NCBI RefSeq assembly: GCF_003751605.1
Contig: NZ_RJVJ01000002.1
Span: 248,001-312,000, forward strand
Reading direction: 5' to 3'
Length of the DNA stretch: 64,000 nucleotides
Source of the DNA: Kitasatospora cineracea
GTDB taxonomy: Bacteria; Actinomycetota; Actinomycetes; Streptomycetales; Streptomycetaceae
Shown here: positions 48,686 to 56,551 of the stretch, in pieces
Layout of the letters: the number at the start of each line of letters is the position of its first letter
Position numbering within the stretch: the stretch's first letter is position 1
Position numbers and translations under genes: made by a program
The notes under the pieces: model-generated
What the model saw: the letters and a program-made list of their open reading frames with translations, nothing else
What the model was told of the DNA's origin: nothing
Databases searched by the model: none

Positions 48686-49876
48686 GCCGACTTTCTCCAT
48701 CACGTTGACGAATTGCGGCAAATTCTCTCGATCCGGAGGTTCAGGGATTCGGAGAGCTTCCTGCGGATCCGCTTGCAGAATTTTCGATCGTGTCCAGTGC
48801 AGTCTCGTTGCAGCCAATGCCCCCGTCAACGGGCCAATCGTGGAGCCCGACGGGGCAAAACGTGAAGGAGGCGTGAGCGCGATCTGCCGACGGGGAACGC
48901 CACCTCCACCCCCGGAGCGGACGGGTGATCATCCGGTGACACCGAGCGACGATCCCTGACCTGGAGAAGTCGCCTGGGCGCCTCTTCATCGACGGACCCC
49001 GACAGTGACACGTACAGGCCAGGAAAGAACTTGGCGTTCGGTCCGAACGGCACTCCAGCCACCGCCCCGGGGCGGCTGATTTGACCAGAGTTTGAAGCGA
49101 CCGACCCCGGCCGACCCGTCGACCCGGCCTCATGTCAGGCGTTCCCTCCGGACCGGCTCCGGCGGCGCCCACGGGCCGCCGAGGGCGACCGCTGAACGAC
49201 GCGAGACCGGTGCGCGGCCCGAACACAAGCGGGTCGCCCGGACCATGCGGGCCTACTCCGTCGTCGGCGTCCGCCTTCGCCACCTGCAGGAGGACCGCCT
49301 TCGCCTGGCCGACCCACTACAACACACGCTGTCGCCACTCTTCCGACAGCCACCTCAGTCCCACCGAACACGAACGACGGCACCACACCGCTGAGCTCAC
49401 GCCCGCCGCGCGACAACCACCCCCGTGTCCACCCTCACGGGCGAAGGCCCGCCCACTCGCCCCGCTCGCGTACGCCCTTCGCCTGCCGACCACGACCCAA
49501 CATGCGAACACCATGGCCGCATGACCGGCTTTACGCGTCGACCCGCCGTCAGGCCACACCCTGATTCCGTGCTCCTGCTGCTCAGAGCCACCTTCAAGCT
49601 CCCGACATGACGCCTGCAAAGCACCCCGGCCTGATCGGACTCGAAGTCGGGATATCCCAGCAGGACGCCGACACCCCTCGCGCGGTCTACCTGCTGCCGG
49701 ACGAACTGGCCGAGGCCGAGTTGACCATGGCATGCCTGCGGGAGTATTCGGCCACGGTCCGCCGGTCCGCGACGACGAACACCGGCCGTCCGGCGACAAG
49801 CCCGACAGGCGCGTAACCGTCGACCTCGGGGTGTTTCCACAGGTCGGGGACAAGGTAGAAGGGTGGTCCGTTACCC
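48686..49876. other. About 1.2 kb without a recognised gene, right end of island
   Basis: No frame here shows family similarity or convincing codon use on either strand. 48690-48800 is relatively A/T-rich and probably holds the promoter of the radical SAM gene. A leftward frame at 49687-49870 (VGLVAGRPVFVVADRRTVAE) reads somewhat like protein but begins inside ribA DNA, so at best it is a truncated fragment. The stretch looks like decayed DNA next to the insertion junction. Confidence 0.5.
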
Positions 49877-50161
49877 CAGGACTCCGGCCTCGACACCTAC
49901 CAGGCCAACGCCGCCCTCGGCCTCCCCGAGGACGGCCGCGACTACACCGCCGCCGCCCAGATGCTCACCACCCTCGGCGCCCCCGCCGTCCGCCTCCTCA
50001 GCAACAACCCCGACAAGGCCACCCAGCTCACCACCCACGGCATCACCATCACCGAACGCGTCCCCACCGGCGTGCACCTCTCCCCCAGCAACCTCCGCTA
50101 CCTCCGCGCCAAGGTCGAACACACCCAGCACACCCTCGCCCTGGCCCCCCTGGTCGGCTGA
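49877..50161 (+). pseudogene. ribA: GTP cyclohydrolase II, 3' fragment (interrupted)
   Basis: 94 codons plus stop. Begins QDSGLDTYQANAALGLPEDG, then RDYTAAAQMLTTLGA, VRLLSNNPDKATQL and ITITERVPTGVHLSP, the C-terminal half of RibA. It continues exactly where the fragment at 32691-32891 stops. The fragment has no start codon of its own in frame near its 5' end. Riboflavin synthesis presumably relies on another ribA/ribBA elsewhere. Confidence 0.9.
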
Positions 50162-50173
50162 CCCCTGCGCTGC

Positions 50174-50596
50174 TCAGTGGCGGCGGGTGAGGAGGGCGGC
50201 GGTTCGGGCGCGGTGGTGCCAGGCGATGGCGGCCAGCGGGACCATGAAGAGGAACGGGGTGCCGGCGTTCTCGCCGTGCATCGCGGTCAGTTGGGTGACG
50301 AACGCGCACAGCAGGAAGCCGATCAGTGCGGTCGCGGCGGGTCCGGCGAGGCGGGGCAGCAGCAGGCCGACGGCGCCGGCCAGTTCGACCGCGCCGGTCA
50401 GGTACATGAACCAGTCGCCGACGCCGATCGCGTCGAAGACGGTGCTGGCGGCGGGCAGTGCCAGCAGCTTGGGTGCCGCGCTGGCCAGGGCGAAGAAGAG
50501 CGCCAGCAGGATCCGCAGCGTCAGGACGGCGCGGGCCACGGCCTTCTTCGGAGCAGCGGTGGTGGCGGCGGCAGTGGTGGTCGTGGTGGTGGACAT
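50174..50596 (-). CDS. DoxX family membrane protein
   Basis: 140 aa, four hydrophobic helices: LTLRILLALFFALASAAPKL, FMYLTGAVELAGAVGLLLP, AATALIGFLLCAFVTQL, FLFMVPLAAIAW. This matches small DoxX-like quinone/redox-associated membrane proteins of unknown specific role. The N-terminus is Thr/Ala-rich. Convergent with the ribA 3' fragment. Confidence 0.85.
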   Translation of the reverse strand: MSTTTTTTAAATTAAPKKAVARAVLTLRILLALFFALASAAPKLLALPAASTVFDAIGVGDWFMYLTGAVELAGAVGLLLPRLAGPAATALIGFLLCAFVTQLTAMHGENAGTPFLFMVPLAAIAWHHRARTAALLTRRH

Positions 50597-50699
50597 CTGT
50601 TGGTTCTCCCCCGTCGGGTCGGTCGGTTGTCGTTGCTCTCACAGGCTTCGACGGGCCCGACCGCCCGGACTCATCGGTCCGGGGAGGAGAGGTTTCCGT

Positions 50700-51098
50700 T
50701 CACGGCGGCGGGGGGACGTCCCACCAGCGGTCGGCGGTGGCGCGGGCGAGTTCGGCGTCGTACTGCCGGGTGTCGAAGTGGAAGTCGGGCAGGCCCGGTT
50801 CGTCGGCCGGGGTCTCCCGGTCGGACCAGACCACGAGTGCGCCGTGCCGCCGGACGACAGCGGCCAGGTAGCCGCAGCAGCCGCCCGTGCACGCGGGTTC
50901 GCCGAGCTCGACCCGGCGGGCCTCGCCGGTCGCCCGGAGCGGGCCGTCCCCGGCGGCGGGCAGCAGCCCCGGGGCGTGGGCGCCGAAGCCGTCCGGGCCG
51001 GCCGTCGCGTCCACCAGGTCCTCGCCGTCGACCCGCACCCGCACTTCGGCGGCCGAGCGGACGCCCGCCCGTACCTCGATCTCCAGTCGGTTGAACAC
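50700..51098 (-). CDS. Hypothetical protein with a Cys cluster
   Basis: 132 aa. Begins MFNRLEIEVRAGVRSAAEV, a beta-strand-rich N-terminus, with a central GEPACTGGCCGYLAAVVRR motif (three Cys) and a C-terminal DFHFDTRQYDAELARATADR. Actinomycete proteins of this kind are conserved but uncharacterised. The Cys cluster could bind a metal. Confidence 0.6.
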   Translation of the reverse strand: MFNRLEIEVRAGVRSAAEVRVRVDGEDLVDATAGPDGFGAHAPGLLPAAGDGPLRATGEARRVELGEPACTGGCCGYLAAVVRRHGALVVWSDRETPADEPGLPDFHFDTRQYDAELARATADRWWDVPPPP

Positions 51099-51308
51099 CG
51101 CCCCACCCCAGGACGCGGCGGCGCGCGGGCACCGTCCGTGGCGGCTCCGTCACCGCGCGCCCCCGGCGGTCGACCCACCGCGTCCGGGCGGGTACGGCGG
51201 GTGGACCGGGCGGGGGGCGGGGCGGGGTCCGCGTTGCGGTCGCGGGCGGGCGGGCGGACGGTGGAAGCAGCCGTGTCCGGCAGCCCGCCGCTCCCCCGGA
51301 GAGCGTTC

Positions 51309-54068
51309 ATGACCGCAAGGCCGATCAGTCCCGCCAGGCCCGCGCCCGGGGCCGTCGCGGTCCCGCTCGCCGGTCCGGCGGATCCGCACGCGACGGTGGC
51401 GGAGCTGGCCCGGCAGCTGGCCGGGGCGGCTCGGGCGGGCGATCCGCTGGACGCCTTCCTGTACGCGGCGGGCATGGTGCAGGCCGCCGAGGACCGGCTC
51501 GCCGGCACGTGGACGGCTCCGCGCCGCCTCGCCCGCCACCTGCGCGACCGCACCGGCCCGCCGGCCGAGCCGCCGGCCGAGCCGCCCACCGATCCGCTCG
51601 GGTCCGCGCTCGACCGGGCGGCCCGGCTCGCCGCGCGAACTCCCGTGCTGGACAAGGCCGTTCGCTGGACGCGGGATCTCGCCGACGTGACCGACGAGTT
51701 GGCCGCGCCGGTACTGGACTCGGCTCCGCTGCCCTCCGCGCTGTACCGGCGGCTGTTCCGGCTGGTCGAACGGTTCGACGCCGCACCGGTGTTGCGCCGC
51801 ACGCTCGGTTCCGCGCTGCGCCGGCCGCCGTCCTGTTTCTGCAGCTTCGACCAGTATCCGGCGGACCTGGCCGAGTTGGCCCGCCGGTTCGACGCGGCCC
51901 GCCCGCTGCCGGCCGGGCTGCCGCTGCTGGTGGTGGGGGTGCGGACCTCCGGGAGCTACCTGGGGCCGCTGCTGGCGGCGGCGCTGCGGCGGGCCGGGCA
52001 CCGGGCGGTGACGGGCTGCACGGTGCGGCCGGGGCAGGCCGTTCTGCCGGGCCGGGAACGGGAGTTGGCCCGGCTGCTGGCGGCCGGCGGGCAGGCGCTG
52101 GTGGTGGACGATCCGCCGGTCACCGGGCGTTCGCTGGCCGAGGTCGCGGCCGGGCTGTGCGGGCAGGGGTTCCCGGTGGACGCGGTGAGCGTGCTGGTCG
52201 CGGTGGAGCGGGAGCCACCGTCGCTCGGCCCGTACCGGGTGGTCGCGCTGGCCCGACCCGACTGGGAGGTCGACCGGTTGACCTCGCCCGACGCCGTCCG
52301 GGCGCTGGTCCGCCGGGCCGTCCCGGGCGCCGCCGACTGGGCCCGGCTGGAGGTCGGCCCGGCCGGTTCCCCGGGGCGCGGCCTGCACCGCACCGTCCCG
52401 GTGACGGGGCACCCGGCGGACGGGCCGCCGGTGCCGCTGCGGGTGGAGACCGTCGGGCTGGGCCACCTCGGCCGCCGGGCCGCCGAGTACGCCGCGCTGC
52501 TGCCCGGCCTGGTGCCCGAAGTCCGTTGGCTGGAAAACGGGTTGATGGTCCGTCAGGACATTCCTGCCGCCGCCCCGGTCCGGGCTCTGGACGCGGCCCG
52601 CTACGTGGCCGCCCGGCAGCGGGCGCTGGCCGTGGGCGCCGACCGCAGTGTCCGGCTGGTCGGGCGCGGGCCGGTGTGGGAGGAGGCGGGGCGCCTGTTC
52701 GCTCCGCTGTTCGGCCGCGGGGCGGTGGTGCTGCGGCCGCTGCTCGCCGACCCGGTGGCCCGCGCGCTCACCCGCGCCGCCCGGCCGTACGTGGTGGACG
52801 GGCGCACCGGCGCCGACCGGTGGACGGGCCGGGACGGACGCTGGGTGAAGACCGACTGGGCGGAGGGCGCGTTCAGCCACCTCGACCTGGCCGGCTACGA
52901 CCCGGCCTGGGACCTGGCGGGCCTCGCGCTCTCCCCGCCCCACCACGCCGGCACCACGGACGGGGACGCCGGGGCCCGGTACGGCGCGGAGGTCCGCTCC
53001 GCGTACGAGCGGCTGACCGGGGAGCGGATCGACCCGGCCCGCTGGTGCCTGGCCCGGCTGGTGCAGGTGCAGGTGCAGCACGGGGTGTCGGCGCGGCCGC
53101 TGGGCCGGGCAGAGCGGCGGCGGGCCTCGGCGCGGGCGGTGCAGGAGTTCCTCGCCGAGGTCTACCTGCGCGACCTGCCCGCCGCTCCCACCGGGGCGGA
53201 CGGGCCGGGCGCGGGGTGGTGCGTGCTGGACCTGGACGGGGTGCTGGAGACCGATCCGCTGGGGTTCCCGGCCTCGTCGCCGCTGGGCATGCTCGCGCTG
53301 CGGGCGCTGCGCGCGCACGGGTTCCGCCCGCTGCCGGCCACGGGGCGTTCGCTGCCGGAGGTCCAGGACCGTTGCCGGGCCTACGGATTGGCGGGCGGCG
53401 TGGCCGAGTACGGGGCGGTGCTGCACCTGCCGGGCCGGCCGCCGCTGCCGCTCACCGACCGGGACGGCAGCGAAGTACGGTCCATGGCGGTGGAGTTGGA
53501 CGGCCTGGTGGTCGACCCGCTGGCCCGCTGGACGGCCCGGGTCTCGCGCCGCCACCCGGGCGGGCGGTACACGGGGCTGGACCGGCGCACCGCGGACCGG
53601 ATCGCCGCCGCGACCGGCACCCGGGTGGTACGGGGCGAGCAGCAGACCGATTTCCTGCCGCCGGGGGTCGGCAAGGCGGCCGGAGTGCGGGCGCTGCTGG
53701 CCGAGTTGGGCGATCCGGGCGCGGTGCCGGTGTTCGCGGCCGGGGACGGGCCGGCCGACCGGGAGCTGCTGCGCTGGGCACGGCTGGGCACGGCACCCGC
53801 GCACGCGGCGCCCGAGGCCAAGGCCGTCGCCCGGGTCGGCGGCTCGCCCTACCAGGCGGGGCTGGCGGAGGCGGTGGCCGTCCTGCTCGGCCACCGCCCG
53901 GGCGGCTGCGCCCGCTGCCGCCCGCCCCGCCCCTCGGCGCAGAGCCGGGCACTGCTGGCGCTGCTGGCCCTGCCGGAGGCGGGGATGCCGGGCCTGCCCG
54001 CCCGGCTGCTCCGACTGGCCTGCCGGTCGGGCGGGTCGGCGGTCGGCGGCGGACGGAGGGCGGGATGA
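51309..54068 (+). CDS. Phosphoribosyltransferase-like / HAD-hydrolase fusion protein
   Basis: 919 aa. Residues about 1-330 contain a PRTase-type fold: LPLLVVGVRTSGSYLGPLLA and the PRPP-loop-like QALVVDDPPVTGRSLAEVAA. The middle part has no clear family (about 360-620). Residues about 640-880 form a HAD phosphatase: GWCVLDLDGVLETDPLGFP (DxD nucleophile), LPATGRSLPEVQDRC, and GKAAGVRALL with VPVFAAGDGPADRELL. The C-terminus has a GGCARCRPP Cys pair. The ATG overlap with the next gene (ATGA) couples it to a kinase-like protein. Substrate unknown. Confidence 0.75.
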   Translation: MTARPISPARPAPGAVAVPLAGPADPHATVAELARQLAGAARAGDPLDAFLYAAGMVQAAEDRLAGTWTAPRRLARHLRDRTGPPAEPPAEPPTDPLGSALDRAARLAARTPVLDKAVRWTRDLADVTDELAAPVLDSAPLPSALYRRLFRLVERFDAAPVLRRTLGSALRRPPSCFCSFDQYPADLAELARRFDAARPLPAGLPLLVVGVRTSGSYLGPLLAAALRRAGHRAVTGCTVRPGQAVLPGRERELARLLAAGGQALVVDDPPVTGRSLAEVAAGLCGQGFPVDAVSVLVAVEREPPSLGPYRVVALARPDWEVDRLTSPDAVRALVRRAVPGAADWARLEVGPAGSPGRGLHRTVPVTGHPADGPPVPLRVETVGLGHLGRRAAEYAALLPGLVPEVRWLENGLMVRQDIPAAAPVRALDAARYVAARQRALAVGADRSVRLVGRGPVWEEAGRLFAPLFGRGAVVLRPLLADPVARALTRAARPYVVDGRTGADRWTGRDGRWVKTDWAEGAFSHLDLAGYDPAWDLAGLALSPPHHAGTTDGDAGARYGAEVRSAYERLTGERIDPARWCLARLVQVQVQHGVSARPLGRAERRRASARAVQEFLAEVYLRDLPAAPTGADGPGAGWCVLDLDGVLETDPLGFPASSPLGMLALRALRAHGFRPLPATGRSLPEVQDRCRAYGLAGGVAEYGAVLHLPGRPPLPLTDRDGSEVRSMAVELDGLVVDPLARWTARVSRRHPGGRYTGLDRRTADRIAAATGTRVVRGEQQTDFLPPGVGKAAGVRALLAELGDPGAVPVFAAGDGPADRELLRWARLGTAPAHAAPEAKAVARVGGSPYQAGLAEAVAVLLGHRPGGCARCRPPRPSAQSRALLALLALPEAGMPGLPARLLRLACRSGGSAVGGGRRAG

Positions 54069-55216
54069 GCGTCGGCGGCCGCATCCCGGTGTACGAGCTG
54101 GTGGGGGTGCGGGAGGTCGCGGGCGGGCTGCTGCTGGTGCCGCCGGGGCCGGCGGGCCGGGCCGCGGACGAGCTGCGACTGCGGCTGGCGGCACGGGAGT
54201 TGGGGCGCGGCCGGTGGGAGGCGGTGGCGCAGGGGTTCTCGGACGTGCTGGTGGCGCGCCGGCGTCCGGCCGGCGGCGGGCCGCCGGTGCTGGTGAAGTG
54301 CCCGCGCACCGGGGAGGCGGTGCGGGCGCTGGTGCGCGAGCGGGACGCGATCGCGGTGCTGGCCTCGGAGTTGCGGCCACCGGGGCTGCGCGCCCTGCTG
54401 CCGGAGACGGTGGACTCCCGGCTGGGCGCGCGCCCGCCGGTGCTGGTGCAGGAGGTGCTGCCGGGCGTGCCGGGCGACGTCCTGCTGGCCCGCCGTCCCG
54501 AACTGGCCGGTCCGCTGGCCGTGGCCGCGCTCGGCCTGCTGGACGAACTGCACGGTGCGACGGGCGGGTTGAGCCGGGACGGGCGCCTGGTGGACGGCTG
54601 GCTGGGCCACCGGCTGGCGGTGCTCTCCGACCGGGTCCGCTGGTGCCGGGGCGCGGAGGGCACCGCCGGGCTGCTGGCGCTGCGTGTCTTCCTGCGCCGG
54701 GAGTTGACCGAGCACCCGACCGAAGTGGCGTGGACGCACGGCGACTTCGCCCCCGGAAACCTGCTCCTCCGCTCCCCCGGCACCTCCGACAACGGCCCAC
54801 CGGCCGCCACCGGCCCACCGGCCGCCACCGGTCCAGCGGCCGCCACCGGCCCACTCACCGTCACCGGCCCAGCGGCCGCCACCGGCCCGCTGACCGTCAC
54901 CGGGCTGGTCGACTGGGCGGACGCCCTGGCCGACGGCCCGGCCGTCGTCGACCGCGCGACGTTCGCCCTCGCCCTGGGCTGGCTGCTGGACGGCCGCACC
55001 TGGGGCGAGCAGGTGGTGACCGCCCTGCGCACCGGCGTCCTGCGCCGTCCCGAGACCGGTGAACTCCCGCGCTCCGCCGCCCTGTTGGCCTGGCTCTGGC
55101 ACGTCTCCGGCAACCTCGAGAAGTCCCGCCGCTTCGCCCGCAACCGTGTCTGGCTGCGCGAGGTCCTGGTCCCGGTCCTGCGCGAGCTCGCCGGCTCCGC
55201 GCCGCCGCCCCGGTGA
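54065..55216 (+). CDS. APH-like (aminoglycoside phosphotransferase fold) kinase
   Basis: 383 aa. The phosphotransferase loop is WTHGDFAPGNLLL and the metal-binding motif is GLVDWADALADGPAVVD. Between them, where a short strand is expected, are six copies of a 6-residue unit (GPPAAT/GPLTVT). The N-terminal lobe has a possible phosphate-binding Lys in PPVLVKCPRTGEAV. Such proteins phosphorylate small molecules or act as pseudo-kinases. Translationally coupled to the PRTase-HAD protein, so the two probably act on the same compound. Confidence 0.78.
   Translation: MSVGGRIPVYELVGVREVAGGLLLVPPGPAGRAADELRLRLAARELGRGRWEAVAQGFSDVLVARRRPAGGGPPVLVKCPRTGEAVRALVRERDAIAVLASELRPPGLRALLPETVDSRLGARPPVLVQEVLPGVPGDVLLARRPELAGPLAVAALGLLDELHGATGGLSRDGRLVDGWLGHRLAVLSDRVRWCRGAEGTAGLLALRVFLRRELTEHPTEVAWTHGDFAPGNLLLRSPGTSDNGPPAATGPPAATGPAAATGPLTVTGPAAATGPLTVTGLVDWADALADGPAVVDRATFALALGWLLDGRTWGEQVVTALRTGVLRRPETGELPRSAALLAWLWHVSGNLEKSRRFARNRVWLREVLVPVLRELAGSAPPPR
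54793..54900. repeat. 18-bp in-frame tandem repeat inside the APH-like gene
   Basis: Six units of CGGCCCACCGGCCGCCAC type, encoding Gly-Pro-(Pro/Ala/Leu)-(Ala/Thr)-(Ala/Val)-Thr. They separate the catalytic loop from the metal-binding motif, an unusual place for an expansion. The copy number may vary between strains. Confidence 0.8.
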
Positions 55217-55234
55217 CACCGGCCGGGCGGCGGC

Positions 55235-56551
55235 TCAGTGCTGCCAGACGCCGATCCAGGCGACGTGGAGTTGGGCGGTGTCGGTGGTCGGGGCCTCTTC
55301 GAAGCCGACGGCCAGGTTGATCAGGAGTTCCATGGGGGTGTCGGGGATCGCGGCGGGGTCGGTGACCTGGAGGCGGGGGGTGCCGTCGACGTACCAGGTG
55401 ATGCCGTCGGGTTCCCAGTCGACGCCGAAGACGTGGTAGCCGGCCGCGAAGTCGACGGGGCCGTAGCGCTGGTGGGCGTTCGCGTCCTGGCCCTGGGGGG
55501 TGCGGCCGTGCAGGTTGAGGTCGACGTAGCGGTTGGAGTTGATGAACTCGGCGACGTCGATCTCGGGGAGGCCGCCGCGGGTGGCGGCGGGCAGCAGCCA
55601 GAAGGCGGGGAACATGCCGGTGGAGTCGGCGGGGGCCTGGATGGCGGCGGCGACGTAGCCGTAGGTGAAGGTGTGCCGGGGCTGGGCGTTCCAGTTGTCG
55701 CGGCCGGTGGAGACCATGCCGGAGGTCCAGGGGTAGGTCTTGCCGTCGCTGCCGGTGGTGGCGCGGCGGGTGGCGGTGAGGGTGAGGGCGCCGTCGGCGA
55801 CCGTGACCTGGCCGGGGCGGTACCACTCGCTCTCCCGGTTGCCCGCGTTGGTGCAGCCGTTCTGGTTCCAGTCGTAGCAGGTCGTCCAGTTCGCGGAGTC
55901 GAGGCCGTGGCCGGTGAAGTCGTCGTACAGGGCGGGGTGCCAGGGCCGGGGGCTGCCGGGCGGCGCGGCGGGCGGCTCGGTGGCCGGGAGGCCGGTGGGG
56001 GCGGTGGAGGCGGTGGAGGCGGGGCCGCCCAAATCCTGCATGCTGCCGACGGCCGGGCCGCCACAGGCGGTGGCGGTCAGCAGCGCGGCAGCCATCCAGA
56101 TCCGCCCGCGCCCCTTCCGCCCGGGCCCCGCCGCTCCTCCCGGTCCTTCCGGGCCACCGGGCGGCTCGGACGGCTCAGGTGGCTCGGGTGGCTCCCGCCG
56201 GACCGCCAGGGTCAGCGCGGTGGTCAGTACGGCGAGCACCAGCACCACCCGGGCGGCGGTGAACTGCCGCGCCAGGTACAGGGTTTCGGTGACCAGCGCG
56301 GTGAGCGCGGCACTGACCGCGACGGCCAGCACCGCCGTCGACCACCACTCGCCGGGGCGCAGCGCCGGGCGGGCGACCCGGACGGCGGCCGCACCGGGGC
56401 AGCTGAGCAGGAACGCGGTGACGGCCGCGACCCGCAGCGGGCCGGCGGGGGGCAGCGCGGTCACGGCGAGCGCGATCCAGCCGGAGCCGGCCGGCAGCAG
56501 CGGCCACCGGCTCCCGGGGTGTCGCCGGACGGCATCGAGGGTCCTGCTCAT
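55235..56551 (-). CDS. GH16 family glycoside hydrolase with N-terminal membrane segment
   Basis: 438 aa from ATG 56551. Residues about 20-100 contain membrane helices (WIALAVTALPPAG, WWSTAVLAVAVSAALTALV), then a Pro/Glu/Gly linker and a second signal-like segment RIWMAAALLTATACGG near residue 150. The GH16 domain follows: YDDFTGHGLDSANWTT, MFPAFWLLPAATRGGLPE, catalytic EIDVAEF, and YHVFGVDWEPDGITWYVDG. It should cut a beta-glucan-like polymer at the cell surface. A second start at ATG 56095 would give a separate lipoprotein-like GH16, so the ORF may be a fusion of two genes. Confidence 0.82.
   Translation of the reverse strand: MSRTLDAVRRHPGSRWPLLPAGSGWIALAVTALPPAGPLRVAAVTAFLLSCPGAAAVRVARPALRPGEWWSTAVLAVAVSAALTALVTETLYLARQFTAARVVLVLAVLTTALTLAVRREPPEPPEPSEPPGGPEGPGGAAGPGRKGRGRIWMAAALLTATACGGPAVGSMQDLGGPASTASTAPTGLPATEPPAAPPGSPRPWHPALYDDFTGHGLDSANWTTCYDWNQNGCTNAGNRESEWYRPGQVTVADGALTLTATRRATTGSDGKTYPWTSGMVSTGRDNWNAQPRHTFTYGYVAAAIQAPADSTGMFPAFWLLPAATRGGLPEIDVAEFINSNRYVDLNLHGRTPQGQDANAHQRYGPVDFAAGYHVFGVDWEPDGITWYVDGTPRLQVTDPAAIPDTPMELLINLAVGFEEAPTTDTAQLHVAWIGVWQH

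Larger units (their letters stand above)
32892..49879. mobile_element. About 17-kb genomic island inserted into ribA, carrying a RiPP gene cluster
   Basis: The two halves of ribA are in the same orientation and register, and would join as ALQ-DSGLDTY. Everything between them is foreign to the gene. CCAG is present at both junctions (32888-32891 and 49876-49879), a possible 4-bp target duplication. No terminal inverted repeats or intact integrase are seen. The left end holds IS110 and IS5-type fragments and the right end about 1.2 kb of apparently non-coding DNA. Stretches of low GC occur near 46.6-46.7 and 48.7-48.8 kb. Confidence 0.8.

Noticed and set aside
48741..49283. 180-aa leftward frame upstream of the radical SAM gene
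   Set aside because: No domain similarity, no ribosome site, and composition unlike neighbouring real genes.
49607..49816. Rightward 69-aa ORF
   Set aside because: No ribosome site, no similarity, and it overlaps the opposite-strand candidate; not supported as a gene.
49687..49896. Leftward 69-aa ORF at the right island junction
   Set aside because: Part of it looks protein-like, but its start lies inside ribA sequence and its end has no family match; it is kept only as a possible fragment.
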